From Anaerofilum hominis (GTDB lineage Bacteria; Bacillota; Clostridia; Oscillospirales; Ruminococcaceae), in assembly GCF_014287275.1 (NCBI RefSeq), contig NZ_JACONZ010000002.1:62001-126000 (forward strand): a stretch of 64,000 bases of DNA, in the 5' to 3' direction. Under the pieces are notes generated by a model. The model saw only the letters and a list, made by a program, of their open reading frames with translations. It had not been told where the DNA came from and ran no database searches. Each line of letters starts with the position of its first letter. Positions within the stretch are counted from its first letter, which is position 1. The position numbers were made by a program, and so were the translations under genes. Positions 24,029-30,637 of this stretch are shown here, one piece after another.

Positions 24029-24550
24029 ATGAAATTGAAATGTGCCGCGGAAAAGGATTTTACAAATATTCGAAATTTTTATTATTCTTTAATAGAGATC
24101 ATGGAAAAAACAGAGTTCGACCCGGGGTGGGAAAAGGACATATATCCGACGCAGGAATTTTTGATTACATCCATTCAAAACCGTGACCTTTATTTCATCG
24201 AAAATGATACGCAGATACAAGCTTGTATGATAGTGAATCACCTATATAACAAGGGGTACAAGGAAGTGAAGTGGTCTGTTGATGCAGAGGATCCCGAACT
24301 GCTGGTCATTCATGCGCTTGGGGTCCATCCCGACCATGCGGGAAAAGGGCTCGCGAAAGAAATGGTCCGCAATGTGATAGAGATGGCGCGAGAGCAAAAA
24401 CTCAAAACCATTCGTTTAGATGTTTTGGAGGGCAATGTTCCGGCGGAAAAAGCTTATTCAAAAATGGGATTTCAGTATGTCACCACACTTAAATTGTTCT
24501 ATGAGGATACGGGATGGACGAATTTCAGAGTATATGAGTATATTATTTAA
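24029..24550 (+). CDS. GNAT-family N-acetyltransferase (AT-rich)
   Basis: 173 aa. The acetyl-CoA site is in LGVHPDHAGKGLAKEMV, and the C-terminal DVLEGNVPAEKAYSKMGF block is typical of the family. The substrate is unknown. The ATG at 24029 has AAAGAGGACG upstream; the open frame extends 216 bases earlier over mmcQ and is not used. Codon use and base composition are AT-rich, unlike the rest of the window. It is divergent from mmcQ. Confidence 0.9.
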   Translation: MKLKCAAEKDFTNIRNFYYSLIEIMEKTEFDPGWEKDIYPTQEFLITSIQNRDLYFIENDTQIQACMIVNHLYNKGYKEVKWSVDAEDPELLVIHALGVHPDHAGKGLAKEMVRNVIEMAREQKLKTIRLDVLEGNVPAEKAYSKMGFQYVTTLKLFYEDTGWTNFRVYEYII

Positions 24551-24989
24551 AACACAAATTGCTTTTTGTCGATTTCAACGATAATAGCACAAAGCTGTGA
24601 ATTTATCCACAATTTCTTTACTGTTCCAAAACCGCAGAGGCGTTCGCGCCCGGCTGCGGTCAAGAGAAACAGGCTGCGCCTGCCGTTGACAATGGCAAAT
24701 GCCCCCGCTTGGGCGACAGACAGGAGGGCGGGGGCGGCCAGGGGTATCGCTGTGGAAGAGGATAACGCTTATTACATCTCCCCGCATCGCTTTCTCTCGT
24801 GCAGGGAATTCGGGCCCCTTTTCCCGCGCCTGACAGGCCGGGAGCGCGCTGTCCTGACCGCAAGCGCAAAAAAGCGGCCTGTCCGGGGGGCGCGGCCCTG
24901 GCCGGACGGCTGGGGGAGGAAATGTCAAACAGGACCGATCTTTTCCTTTTGGGGGCGTTTTATCCGCCGGGGGCCCGCGCTGTATCGCC
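24551..24989. other. Gene-free spacer with one DnaA-box-like word
   Basis: It begins AT-rich, including TTATCCACA at 24603-24611, then turns GC-rich with no gene. A single DnaA box without a cluster or dnaA/dnaN nearby is not evidence of an origin. Confidence 0.5.
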
Positions 24990-25018
24990 TTGCCCTTTTC
25001 CGGGCGCGGGGGTATAAT
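24990..25018 (+). promoter_or_regulatory. Promoter of the SdpR/SdpI-like pair
   Basis: TTGCCC (24990-24995), 17 bases, TATAAT (25013-25018). Confidence 0.8.
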
Positions 25019-25022
25019 AAAG

Positions 25023-25040
25023 TTTAGAGAAGTGTCTAAA
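25023..25040. promoter_or_regulatory. Candidate operator of the SdpR-like repressor
   Basis: TTTAGA-GAAGTG-TCTAAA, a perfect 6-6-6 inverted repeat at about +1, directly after the -10 and before the repressor gene it probably controls. Confidence 0.75.
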
Positions 25041-25056
25041 TGAAAGGGGTGGGCGG

Positions 25057-25335
25057 ATGTCGCTGCAGCAGACTTTTAAGGCCCTGAGCGACCCCACGCG
25101 GCGGGAGATCCTGCAGCGGCTGGGAAAAGGGCGGCTCACCGCGGGGCAGCTGGGGGAGGGCCTGGGACTCACCGGGGCCACCATCAGCCACCACTTGTCC
25201 TGTCTCAAAGAGGCGGGCCTGGTGAACGATGCGCGCGAGGGCAAATATATCTATTATGAGCTGGACACCTCTGTGATGGAGGATATTTTCCGCTGGGCGG
25301 CGTCTCTGACGGGAGGTGGCGGGCATGAAAAGTGA
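25057..25335 (+). CDS. ArsR/SdpR-type autorepressor
   Basis: 92 aa winged-helix repressor. It starts QQTFKALSDPTRREIL, has the recognition helix GATISHHLSCLKEAGLV and the wing EGKYIYYELD, as in SdpR, which represses sdpRI in Bacillus. No metal-binding cysteines are present. AAAGGGGTGGG precedes the ATG. It is followed 90 bases downstream by an SdpI-like membrane protein, so the pair has the sdpRI plan, with a palindromic operator in the promoter. Confidence 0.9.
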   Translation: MSLQQTFKALSDPTRREILQRLGKGRLTAGQLGEGLGLTGATISHHLSCLKEAGLVNDAREGKYIYYELDTSVMEDIFRWAASLTGGGGHEK

Positions 25336-25425
25336 GCTGGCTTTTGTCCCGCCGCCCCGATGGGGCGGATGCCCGGGCAGTGGGGAAAAAGGTGTTTCCA
25401 ACGCGGAGAGGGAGGGGGCGGCAGC

Positions 25426-26091
25426 ATGAAGAAAAACCGAAGCGAGCTGTTGTGCTGGGTGCTGGCGGCGCTGCCGCTGGCGCTGGCGCTGTGCTGCCTG
25501 CCCACGCTGCCCGAGCGCATACCCCTGCACTGGGATCTGGCCGGGGAGATCGACGGCTGGGGGACGCGCAGCTCCGCTTTTTTGATCCCGGCGATGACGC
25601 TGGGCCTCAACGCGCTGTTTGTACTGCTGCCCCGCATCGACCCCAAACGGCGCAACTATCCGCGCTTTGGGGGCGCGTATCGCGCGTTCCGGCTGATGTT
25701 CAACCTGTTCATGCTGGGTATGGCCGCCATCACCCTTTACAGCGCCTACCGGCCCGGCGCACTGTCGGTGAACAAGCTGATCCCGGCCGGGGTGGGCGCG
25801 CTGTTCTGCGTTATGGGCAACTATATGCCGAAGTTCAAACCCAATTATTTTATGGGGCTGCGCACGCCTTGGACGCTGGCCAGCGAGCGGGTGTGGCACA
25901 GCACCCACCGTCTGGCGGGGGCGCTTTGGTTTTGGGGCGGGCTGGGGTTTATGGGGGCCAGCTTCCTGCTGCCGCCGAAGCCGCTGTTCGCCGCGCTGGT
26001 GGCGCTGGTGGCGCTGCTGGCAGGCGTGCCCTGCCTTTACTCCTATCTTGCCTACCGGGCCGGGGAAGAGGACGGCGGCGGGCAAAAATAG
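25426..26091 (+). CDS. SdpI-like membrane protein (DUF1648 plus SdpI)
   Basis: 221 aa, about six membrane segments. The N-terminal LPERIPLHWDLAGEIDGWG is the DUF1648 mark; the C-terminal half has NYMPKFKPNYFMGLRTPWTL and WHSTHRLAG, the SdpI signature. In Bacillus, SdpI gives immunity to the SdpC toxin and signals to SdpR by binding it at the membrane. No sdpABC toxin genes are within the window, so this may be defence against a neighbour's toxin or a repurposed envelope-stress sensor. ATG at 25426 has GGAGGGGGCGGC upstream. Confidence 0.9.
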   Translation: MKKNRSELLCWVLAALPLALALCCLPTLPERIPLHWDLAGEIDGWGTRSSAFLIPAMTLGLNALFVLLPRIDPKRRNYPRFGGAYRAFRLMFNLFMLGMAAITLYSAYRPGALSVNKLIPAGVGALFCVMGNYMPKFKPNYFMGLRTPWTLASERVWHSTHRLAGALWFWGGLGFMGASFLLPPKPLFAALVALVALLAGVPCLYSYLAYRAGEEDGGGQK

Positions 26092-26104
26092 CGGAAAATT
26101 TGAT

Positions 26105-26139
26105 GCGCGGGGCTGGAATTTGGGCCCCGCGCCTTGTTT
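26105..26139 (+). terminator. Terminator of the SdpI-like gene, overlapping the fba -35
   Basis: GCGCGGGGC / GCCCCGCGC (9 bp, 10-base loop) is followed by CTTGTTTTT. The T tract also forms the -35 of the next promoter. Confidence 0.75.
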
Positions 26140-26162
26140 TTGCAGGGCGTATCGGTTATAAT
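26134..26162 (+). promoter_or_regulatory. fba promoter
   Basis: TTGTTT (26134-26139), 17 bases, TATAAT (26157-26162); about 90 bases of leader. Confidence 0.75.
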
Positions 26163-26255
26163 GAATCTGTTACAGAATTAACGAACTGAGCCGGAGAGCG
26201 GACAGGCTGTAACAGGACAAAAATCCTTTTAAATTGAAGTATGGGGGTAAGCATC

Positions 26256-27119
26256 ATGCTGGTAAACGCGAGCGAAATGCTGAAAAAAGCCGTGGCCGGC
26301 CACTATGCGGTGGGCCAGTTCAACATCAATAATCTGGAGTGGACAAAGTCCGTCCTGCTGACTGCGGAGGAGATGAAAGCCCCGGTCATTTTGGGCGTGT
26401 CCGAGGGCGCCGGCAAGTATATGACCGGCTTTACCACCGTGGCGGCCATGGTCGCGGCAATGGACAAAGCCCTGGGCATCACCGTGCCGGTGGCGCTGCA
26501 CCTGGACCACGGCACCTATGAGGGCGCAAAAGCCTGCGTCGCCGCCGGTTTCACCTCCATCATGTTCGACGGCAGCCATTACCCCATCGACGAGAACGTG
26601 GCCAAGACCACCGAGCTGGCGGCGCTGGCGCATGAGCACGGCATGTCCATCGAGGCCGAGGTCGGCTCTATCGGCGGTGAAGAGGACGGCGTGGTTGGCA
26701 TGGGCGAGGTCGCCGACGCCGACGAGTGCAAGCGCATTGCGGACCTGGGCATCGATTTTCTGGCGGCCGGCATCGGCAACATCCACGGCGTCTACCCGGA
26801 CAACTGGAAAGGCCTGGACTTTGAAGCGCTGGCCCGCATCAAGGACAAGATCGGCGACATGCCGCTGGTGCTGCACGGCGGCACCGGCATCCCCGCCGAG
26901 ATGATCCAGACCGCCATCTCGCTGGGCGTTGCCAAGATCAACGTCAACACCGAGTGCCAGCTCTCCTTTGCCGCCGCTACCCGCGCATATGTGGAAGCCG
27001 GCAAGGACAAGGAGGGCAAGGGCTTCGACCCCCGCAAGCTGCTCGCCCCCGGTGCCAAGGCCATCCAGGACACGGTGCGCGAGAAGATCGAGCTGTTCGG
27101 TTCTGCGGGCAAGGCATAA
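26256..27119 (+). CDS. fba: Class II fructose-bisphosphate aldolase
   Basis: 287 aa zinc enzyme that interconverts fructose 1,6-bisphosphate with DHAP and glyceraldehyde 3-phosphate in glycolysis. The zinc and active-site blocks are ALHLDHG, SIMFDGSHYPIDEN, AGIGNIHGVYP and LHGGTGIP. The length fits the short class IIB forms; tagatose-bisphosphate aldolase is the main alternative. I chose the ATG at 26256, preceded by GGGGGTAAGC, over an in-frame ATG 15 bases earlier with no ribosome site. It is monocistronic with strong promoter and terminator, as expected for a highly expressed gene. Confidence 0.95.
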   Translation: MLVNASEMLKKAVAGHYAVGQFNINNLEWTKSVLLTAEEMKAPVILGVSEGAGKYMTGFTTVAAMVAAMDKALGITVPVALHLDHGTYEGAKACVAAGFTSIMFDGSHYPIDENVAKTTELAALAHEHGMSIEAEVGSIGGEEDGVVGMGEVADADECKRIADLGIDFLAAGIGNIHGVYPDNWKGLDFEALARIKDKIGDMPLVLHGGTGIPAEMIQTAISLGVAKINVNTECQLSFAAATRAYVEAGKDKEGKGFDPRKLLAPGAKAIQDTVREKIELFGSAGKA

Positions 27120-27140
27120 GTCCCACAGAGAGGTCAATAG

Positions 27141-27184
27141 AGAAAGGCAAAACGCACGCAGGTGTGTTTTGCCTTTCTTTTTTT
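27141..27184 (+). terminator. fba terminator
   Basis: The stem AGAAAGGCAAAACGCAC pairs with GTGTGTTTTGCCTTTCT (one mismatch) and is followed by a T run. Confidence 0.9.
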
Positions 27185-27825
27185 AGATAAAGAAAACCAC
27201 CCGCAGGGCGAGCAGTTCCCAAAAAGTCTCATGACGATAAGTATGAGAAAGAAACTCCCTTTGCAAAATCGGAAGCGCGGTCTGCCAACTGCATCAAAGG
27301 CAGCGGAGAGGCATCCAATGGATGACCTGACCGCCGGCTGCGTAAGGAATGGGGGAGCCTGATGTCGAGGAGATCATGCAGAGACAGCGGGGAAAAAGCA
27401 AAGAAAATAGAAGAATGGGTACGACACCGGCGGGGAGAAGAGCAAGCGGGCAGCTGAAAATGGAAACTTTCAAATAGGCCCGTTTACGGGCGGCAAGCAG
27501 ACGACCTCTCGGGGCGGAGAGGCCGCGCCAACGCGGCGTGACGCATACTGGTATTCCAGGGATCTGACCGCCTGTGAAAAAAAACGGCTTTGCCTGCGGA
27601 TATTTATTTTGAGCGCGGGAGGGAAAGGAGGCGTGTCCCGGCCCCGCGGCAGTGTGCCGGGCGCGCGGAGCTCCTTTTTTGCCTTCGCCCTTTTAGAGGG
27701 AGAAAGTCCGCAGGCCCCATATTTGCAGCTTTCGCAGCTGTGTTTTGCGCCCCGCCGCCGCCCTTTCTGCTTTTGCGGGCGGCGGTCGGGGGCCCGCAGC
27801 CGGACCCGCGGGGCTGCTGCGGCCC
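27185..27825. other. Gene-free region, possibly degenerate remains
   Basis: 640 bases without a supportable gene. A 33-codon frame at 27376-27477 (starting MQRQRGKSKENRR) has GAGGAG only 3-4 bases upstream and is doubtful. The block CGTTTACGGGCGGCAAGCAG at 27481-27500 nearly repeats at 49015-49036. Several short GC hairpins lie at 27500-27545. It may be the remains of a mobile element; no family is recognised. Confidence 0.4.
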
Positions 27826-28608
27826 TCAGCCCCCGAGACGCCACAGCGCCAGGTCGATGAGCGCCAGATGCAGCGGATAGTAAAAATAGAAAGCGAGAGA
27901 GGCGGCTCTGCGCCTGACAGGCGCCCGCTGTGCCGAAACAGCCGGGTCGGCGGCGCGGCGGGCAGGCCTGCCGTTGTACGTTGCCAGCAGGGGCAGGGCC
28001 AGCAGGCCGCCCAGCTGGATGCCGCCGATGCAGATCAGTTCCGCCGCCGGGGCGCCCTGCACAAACAGAGGCAGCGAGACCTGCGCTGCAAAGCACAGCA
28101 CCAGCGCGGAGAAGCAAAGGGCCTGCGGCAGTCGCCGGCCGTGCAGCCCAAAAAAGAGGAGGCACCAGCCAAGGCCGTAGACGCCCCAGTCCCCGGGCAA
28201 AACCAGCAGGGCCAGCGCTGCCAGCACCAGCATGCAGAGCAGGGGGCTGCGGATCGCGTCGCAGGCCCAGATCGCCAGCAGGCCCAACAGCAGCGTGTAG
28301 AGCACGCTGAAAGGGGACCCCAGCAGCGTGCCGGTATCAAAGTAAGAAAAGGGGACTGCCGACGCCAGCGCAAAAAAGCCCAGCCGCAGCGCGTAGCGGG
28401 GCACGCTGTGCGTGTGCCGGTAGCCCTCCGCAATGAAAAAGCACATCACCGGCATGGCGGTGCGGCCCAGCAGATGGAGAAAAAAGGCGGGGAGGCTGAC
28501 GGTGGGCAGAAAAGCCCAGGCAAGATGGTCGCCGGTCATGGCGACGATGGCGATGATCTTCAGCTCTGCAGCGGAAAGCCCCGGCTGACGGGAAATAGAA
28601 GAAGCCAT
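27826..28608 (-). CDS. TraX-family membrane protein
   Basis: 260 aa polytopic protein with about eight hydrophobic segments. It begins with the TraX-type block LKIIAIVAMTGDHLAW and has GRTAMPVMCFFIAEGYRHT. TraX in plasmid F acetylates pilin; chromosomal homologues in Bacillota are of unknown role and probably acylate a surface molecule. The ATG at 28606-28608 with TCGAGG upstream is preferred; the frame is open 52 codons further but passes through the promoter and a repeat element. A divergent queT gene lies beyond the repeat cluster. Confidence 0.85.
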   Translation of the reverse strand: MASSISRQPGLSAAELKIIAIVAMTGDHLAWAFLPTVSLPAFFLHLLGRTAMPVMCFFIAEGYRHTHSVPRYALRLGFFALASAVPFSYFDTGTLLGSPFSVLYTLLLGLLAIWACDAIRSPLLCMLVLAALALLVLPGDWGVYGLGWCLLFFGLHGRRLPQALCFSALVLCFAAQVSLPLFVQGAPAAELICIGGIQLGGLLALPLLATYNGRPARRAADPAVSAQRAPVRRRAASLAFYFYYPLHLALIDLALWRLGG

Positions 28609-28644
28609 AGGAACCTCGATTTTACAGGGGATGGGTGATGCTTT

Positions 28645-28673
28645 ATTATACGCTTTTCCGGCGCGGTTGAAAA
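28645..28673 (-). promoter_or_regulatory. Promoter of the TraX-family gene
   Basis: Minus-strand TTTTCA (28668-28673), 17 bases, TATAAT (28645-28650). Confidence 0.6.
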
Positions 28674-28690
28674 GCGGAAATAGCGGACCG

Positions 28691-28971
28691 CTGATTTTTT
28701 TAGCAGCCATGCGGCCTGCCCTCAGGCCGCGGCGAATAGAGATAGGTTTTTTATTGCGAAGCAATAAAAAATAGATTATTTCTATGGCCCGTCCCCCCCC
28801 CCTCGTCCCTGCGGGACGATCGGGGCGGATGGCCGGAAAAACAGCCTGCGCTTTGCTCCGGCTGTTTTTTATTGCCTTGCGATAAAAAAGGACCTATCCC
28901 GATGCCCCGCTCTCGCCGCTTGCACGGCGACGGGCGGATGGCCGGAAAAACAATCGCGGCAGGGCTGTTTT
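28691..28971. repeat. Cluster of three degenerate hairpin elements
   Basis: Unit 1 (28691-28757) matches the 92-bp element: TTTTTTTAGCAGCCATG, then GCGGCCTG/CAGGCCGC, then GAGATAGG and TTTTTTATTGC. Unit 2 (28758-28874) starts GAAGCAATAAAAAATAG and holds TCGTCCC-TGC-GGGACGA, and AAAAACAGCC/GGCTGTTTTTT. Unit 3 (28875-28971) repeats the CCC...CGGCGACGGGCGGATGGCCGG body. The units follow head to tail. Confidence 0.8.
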
Positions 28972-29005
28972 TAAGTCTCCCCTGGCGAAAAGCGAGCGGA
29001 TGTGG

Positions 29006-29284
29006 TACAATGGGGCACGGCCGACTTTGGCGGCCGCAGCGGAGAAGGGAACCCTGCCCTGGGGCCTGTTTTGGCCCCGCTTCCTGCGGCGCGCAGTTTG
29101 CGGCCGCGCGCCCTGCGGGGTGCAGCCACCCCGGCGGGAATTCTGCGGCGCCGCCGGGGAAAAATCTGCCGCGGGGCCTGGGGCTGTTTTCCCCAGAGGC
29201 AAAGACAGATGAAAGTGCAGGACCTGCCCGGCAGGCCCGCTGCTTTTGCCTGCCTGTGCGTTTGCCCGAAAGGAGTTTTTGTCC
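29006..29284 (+). promoter_or_regulatory. Long queT leader, candidate preQ1 riboswitch
   Basis: A -10-like TACAAT at 29006-29011 (with weak TGGCGA 17 bases before) would give a leader of about 265 nt, GC-rich and full of potential stems. queT genes in Ruminococcaceae are a known site of preQ1-III riboswitches; I could not confirm the class consensus by eye. Confidence 0.4.
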
Positions 29285-29797
29285 ATGTTGTTGTCCAAAC
29301 CGCAGCGCATGGCGCGCTGCGCCATGATCGCCGCCCTCTACACCGCCGTCAGCCTGCTGCTGGCGCCTTTCTCCTACGGCGCGGTCCAGGTACGGGTGGC
29401 CGAAGCGCTCACCCTGCTGCCCGTCTTTACCCCGGACGCCGTCGTGGGGGTGACGCTGGGCTGTCTGCTCACCAATCTGCTGGGCTCCTCGCCCATCGAC
29501 GCGGTCTTTGGCACCCTTGCCACGCTGGCGGCCGCCCTGCTCACCTATGCGCTGCGCAGGGTGCGCTGGCGCTCGCTGCCGCTGGCTTCGGCGCTGATGC
29601 CCGTGCTGATCAATGCGCTGGTGGTGGGGGCCGAGATCACCGTTTTCTTTATGGACGCGCCGTTTACCCTGCCCGCGCTGGCGTTCAATATGTTCACGGT
29701 GGGCCTGGGTGAGGTGGTCAGCTGCATGGGCTTGGGGCTGCTGCTGGTCAGGTGTGTGGAAAAGAACCGCACGCTGGGGGAGTTCCTCACAGCCTGA
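29285..29797 (+). CDS. queT: QueT-family queuosine-precursor transporter
   Basis: 170 aa membrane protein with about five helices. It is an ECF-type substrate-binding (S) component for queuosine precursors such as preQ1. Family marks are AALYTAVSLLLAPFSYGAVQVRVAEAL at the N-terminus (read over residues 12-38) and GCLLTNLLGSSPIDAVFGTLAT. The ECF energising module is not in the window. ATG at 29285 with AAAGGAG upstream; a longer frame from 29246 lacks a ribosome site. A strong terminator follows. Confidence 0.93.
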   Translation: MLLSKPQRMARCAMIAALYTAVSLLLAPFSYGAVQVRVAEALTLLPVFTPDAVVGVTLGCLLTNLLGSSPIDAVFGTLATLAAALLTYALRRVRWRSLPLASALMPVLINALVVGAEITVFFMDAPFTLPALAFNMFTVGLGEVVSCMGLGLLLVRCVEKNRTLGEFLTA

Positions 29798-29870
29798 CCA
29801 TTCCGCCGGAAATGGGGGCTCCAGGGTCAAGGGCCTGGGCGGAAAATGGTTTTCCAGAAAAGAAAATATG

Positions 29871-29935
29871 AAAAGCGCCCCTGAAGCAGGCAGAAAAATG
29901 TCCTCTTCAGGGGCGTTTTGTTTTTGAAGGACACA
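29871..29935 (+). terminator. queT terminator
   Basis: The stem AAAAGCGCCCCTGAAG pairs with CTTCAGGGGCGTTTT, followed by GTTTTTG. Confidence 0.9.
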
Positions 29936-30018
29936 GTGCTTTTTTATATCGCTTGTCCTTTACCCTTTCGTTTTGCGGCGGCCCACACAGGAAAATCCCC
30001 TCGGCGGCCCGCCGGTGC

Positions 30019-30252
30019 TCACTCAGAGGTTTTGTTCTGTTCCTCCGGCTGATCGGGGTCGATGGAAAACAACTCGTTGGGCGTGCAGTCCAACAAAAGG
30101 CACAACGTCTCGATTTTTTTGTATTGAATGGAGCGGGTTTCATTTTCTATCATTTTTTTGAAATTCTGATAGCTCATGTCCAGCTGTTTGTACAGCCAAT
30201 AACGCGTTTTACCTTTTTCTTCCAAAAGAGAAAGAACATTCAGACGGATCAT
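30019..30252 (-). CDS. Small XRE (Cro/CI-type) repressor
   Basis: 77 aa, essentially one helix-turn-helix domain: SLLEEKGKTRYWLYKQLDMSYQNFKKMIEN, followed by KIETLCLLLDCTPNELF. GGAG lies 8 bases before the ATG at 30250-30252; an ATG five codons earlier has no ribosome site. It is encoded in AT-rich DNA and is divergent from an AbrB-type gene across a 113-base AT-rich gap that holds two copies of ATTAGATAAT. It probably represses itself and the AbrB gene. Confidence 0.85.
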   Translation of the reverse strand: MIRLNVLSLLEEKGKTRYWLYKQLDMSYQNFKKMIENETRSIQYKKIETLCLLLDCTPNELFSIDPDQPEEQNKTSE

Positions 30253-30281
30253 ATCTGCTGTCTCCATTATCTTATGTTTTT

Positions 30282-30344
30282 ATTAGATAATAGAGTTTGC
30301 AGAAAAAAGAACTATAGACTTTTAAATTAGATAATGTTATAGTC
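30282..30344. promoter_or_regulatory. Divergent control region with repeated ATTAGATAAT
   Basis: ATTAGATAAT occurs at 30282-30291 and 30326-30335. A plus-strand promoter reads TAGACT, 17 bases, TATAGT (30339-30344). TATAGAC and GTCTATA form an inverted pair around the second copy. Confidence 0.6.
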
Positions 30345-30365
30345 TATATAAGGGGTGAAGAGAAC

Positions 30366-30587
30366 GTGATTCGAAATATGGATTTCAATGGACGGGTCCT
30401 GCTGCCCTCCAAATACAGAAAAATCCTTTCGTTGCACCCCAACGACCTGGCAGAGCTGCGGGCAGAGGGGCAAAAGGTGATCCTGACCGCCTATGGCAGA
30501 AGATGCAGGATCTGCGGCGGCAAAGAAAAAATTTTAGACTGCAGCGGTTTTTTCCTCTGTGAAAGCTGCAAAGCAAAGATCCCCTGA
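30366..30587 (+). CDS. Small AbrB-like protein with zinc ribbon
   Basis: 73 aa. Residues 1-45 follow the AbrB swapped-hairpin plan (NMDFNGRVLLPSKYRKIL ... KVILTAYG), and residues about 47-69 hold CRICGG ... CESC, a ribbon like that of the larger AbrB protein at 6.6 kb. The start is GTG at 30366 with AGGGGTGAAGAG upstream. It is more diverged from classic AbrB (no VDxxGR). It is divergent from the small XRE gene, with a shared control region. Its stop codon lies inside a 21-bp perfect hairpin. Confidence 0.75.
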   Translation: MIRNMDFNGRVLLPSKYRKILSLHPNDLAELRAEGQKVILTAYGRRCRICGGKEKILDCSGFFLCESCKAKIP

Positions 30588-30634
30588 AAGCGGCAGGGCT
30601 TTGGGCGCACGCACCCAAAGCCCTGCCGCTTTCA
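30585..30634. terminator. 21-bp perfect hairpin between convergent genes
   Basis: Arms 30585-30605 and 30614-30634 are exact inverted copies beginning TGAAAGCGGCAGGGC, with an 8-base loop. Tails are only weakly T-rich. It includes the AbrB-like stop codon and ends 3 bases before the ATPase stop. Confidence 0.65.
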
Positions 30635-30637
30635 ACT

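Noticed and set aside
24603-24611. Replication origin from a DnaA box (TTATCCACA)
   Set aside because: Only one box, no cluster, no AT-rich unwinding element and no dnaA/dnaN neighbours.
27376-27477. 33-codon basic small ORF
   Set aside because: The ribosome-site spacing is too short and nothing supports conservation, so it is mentioned only in the regional note.
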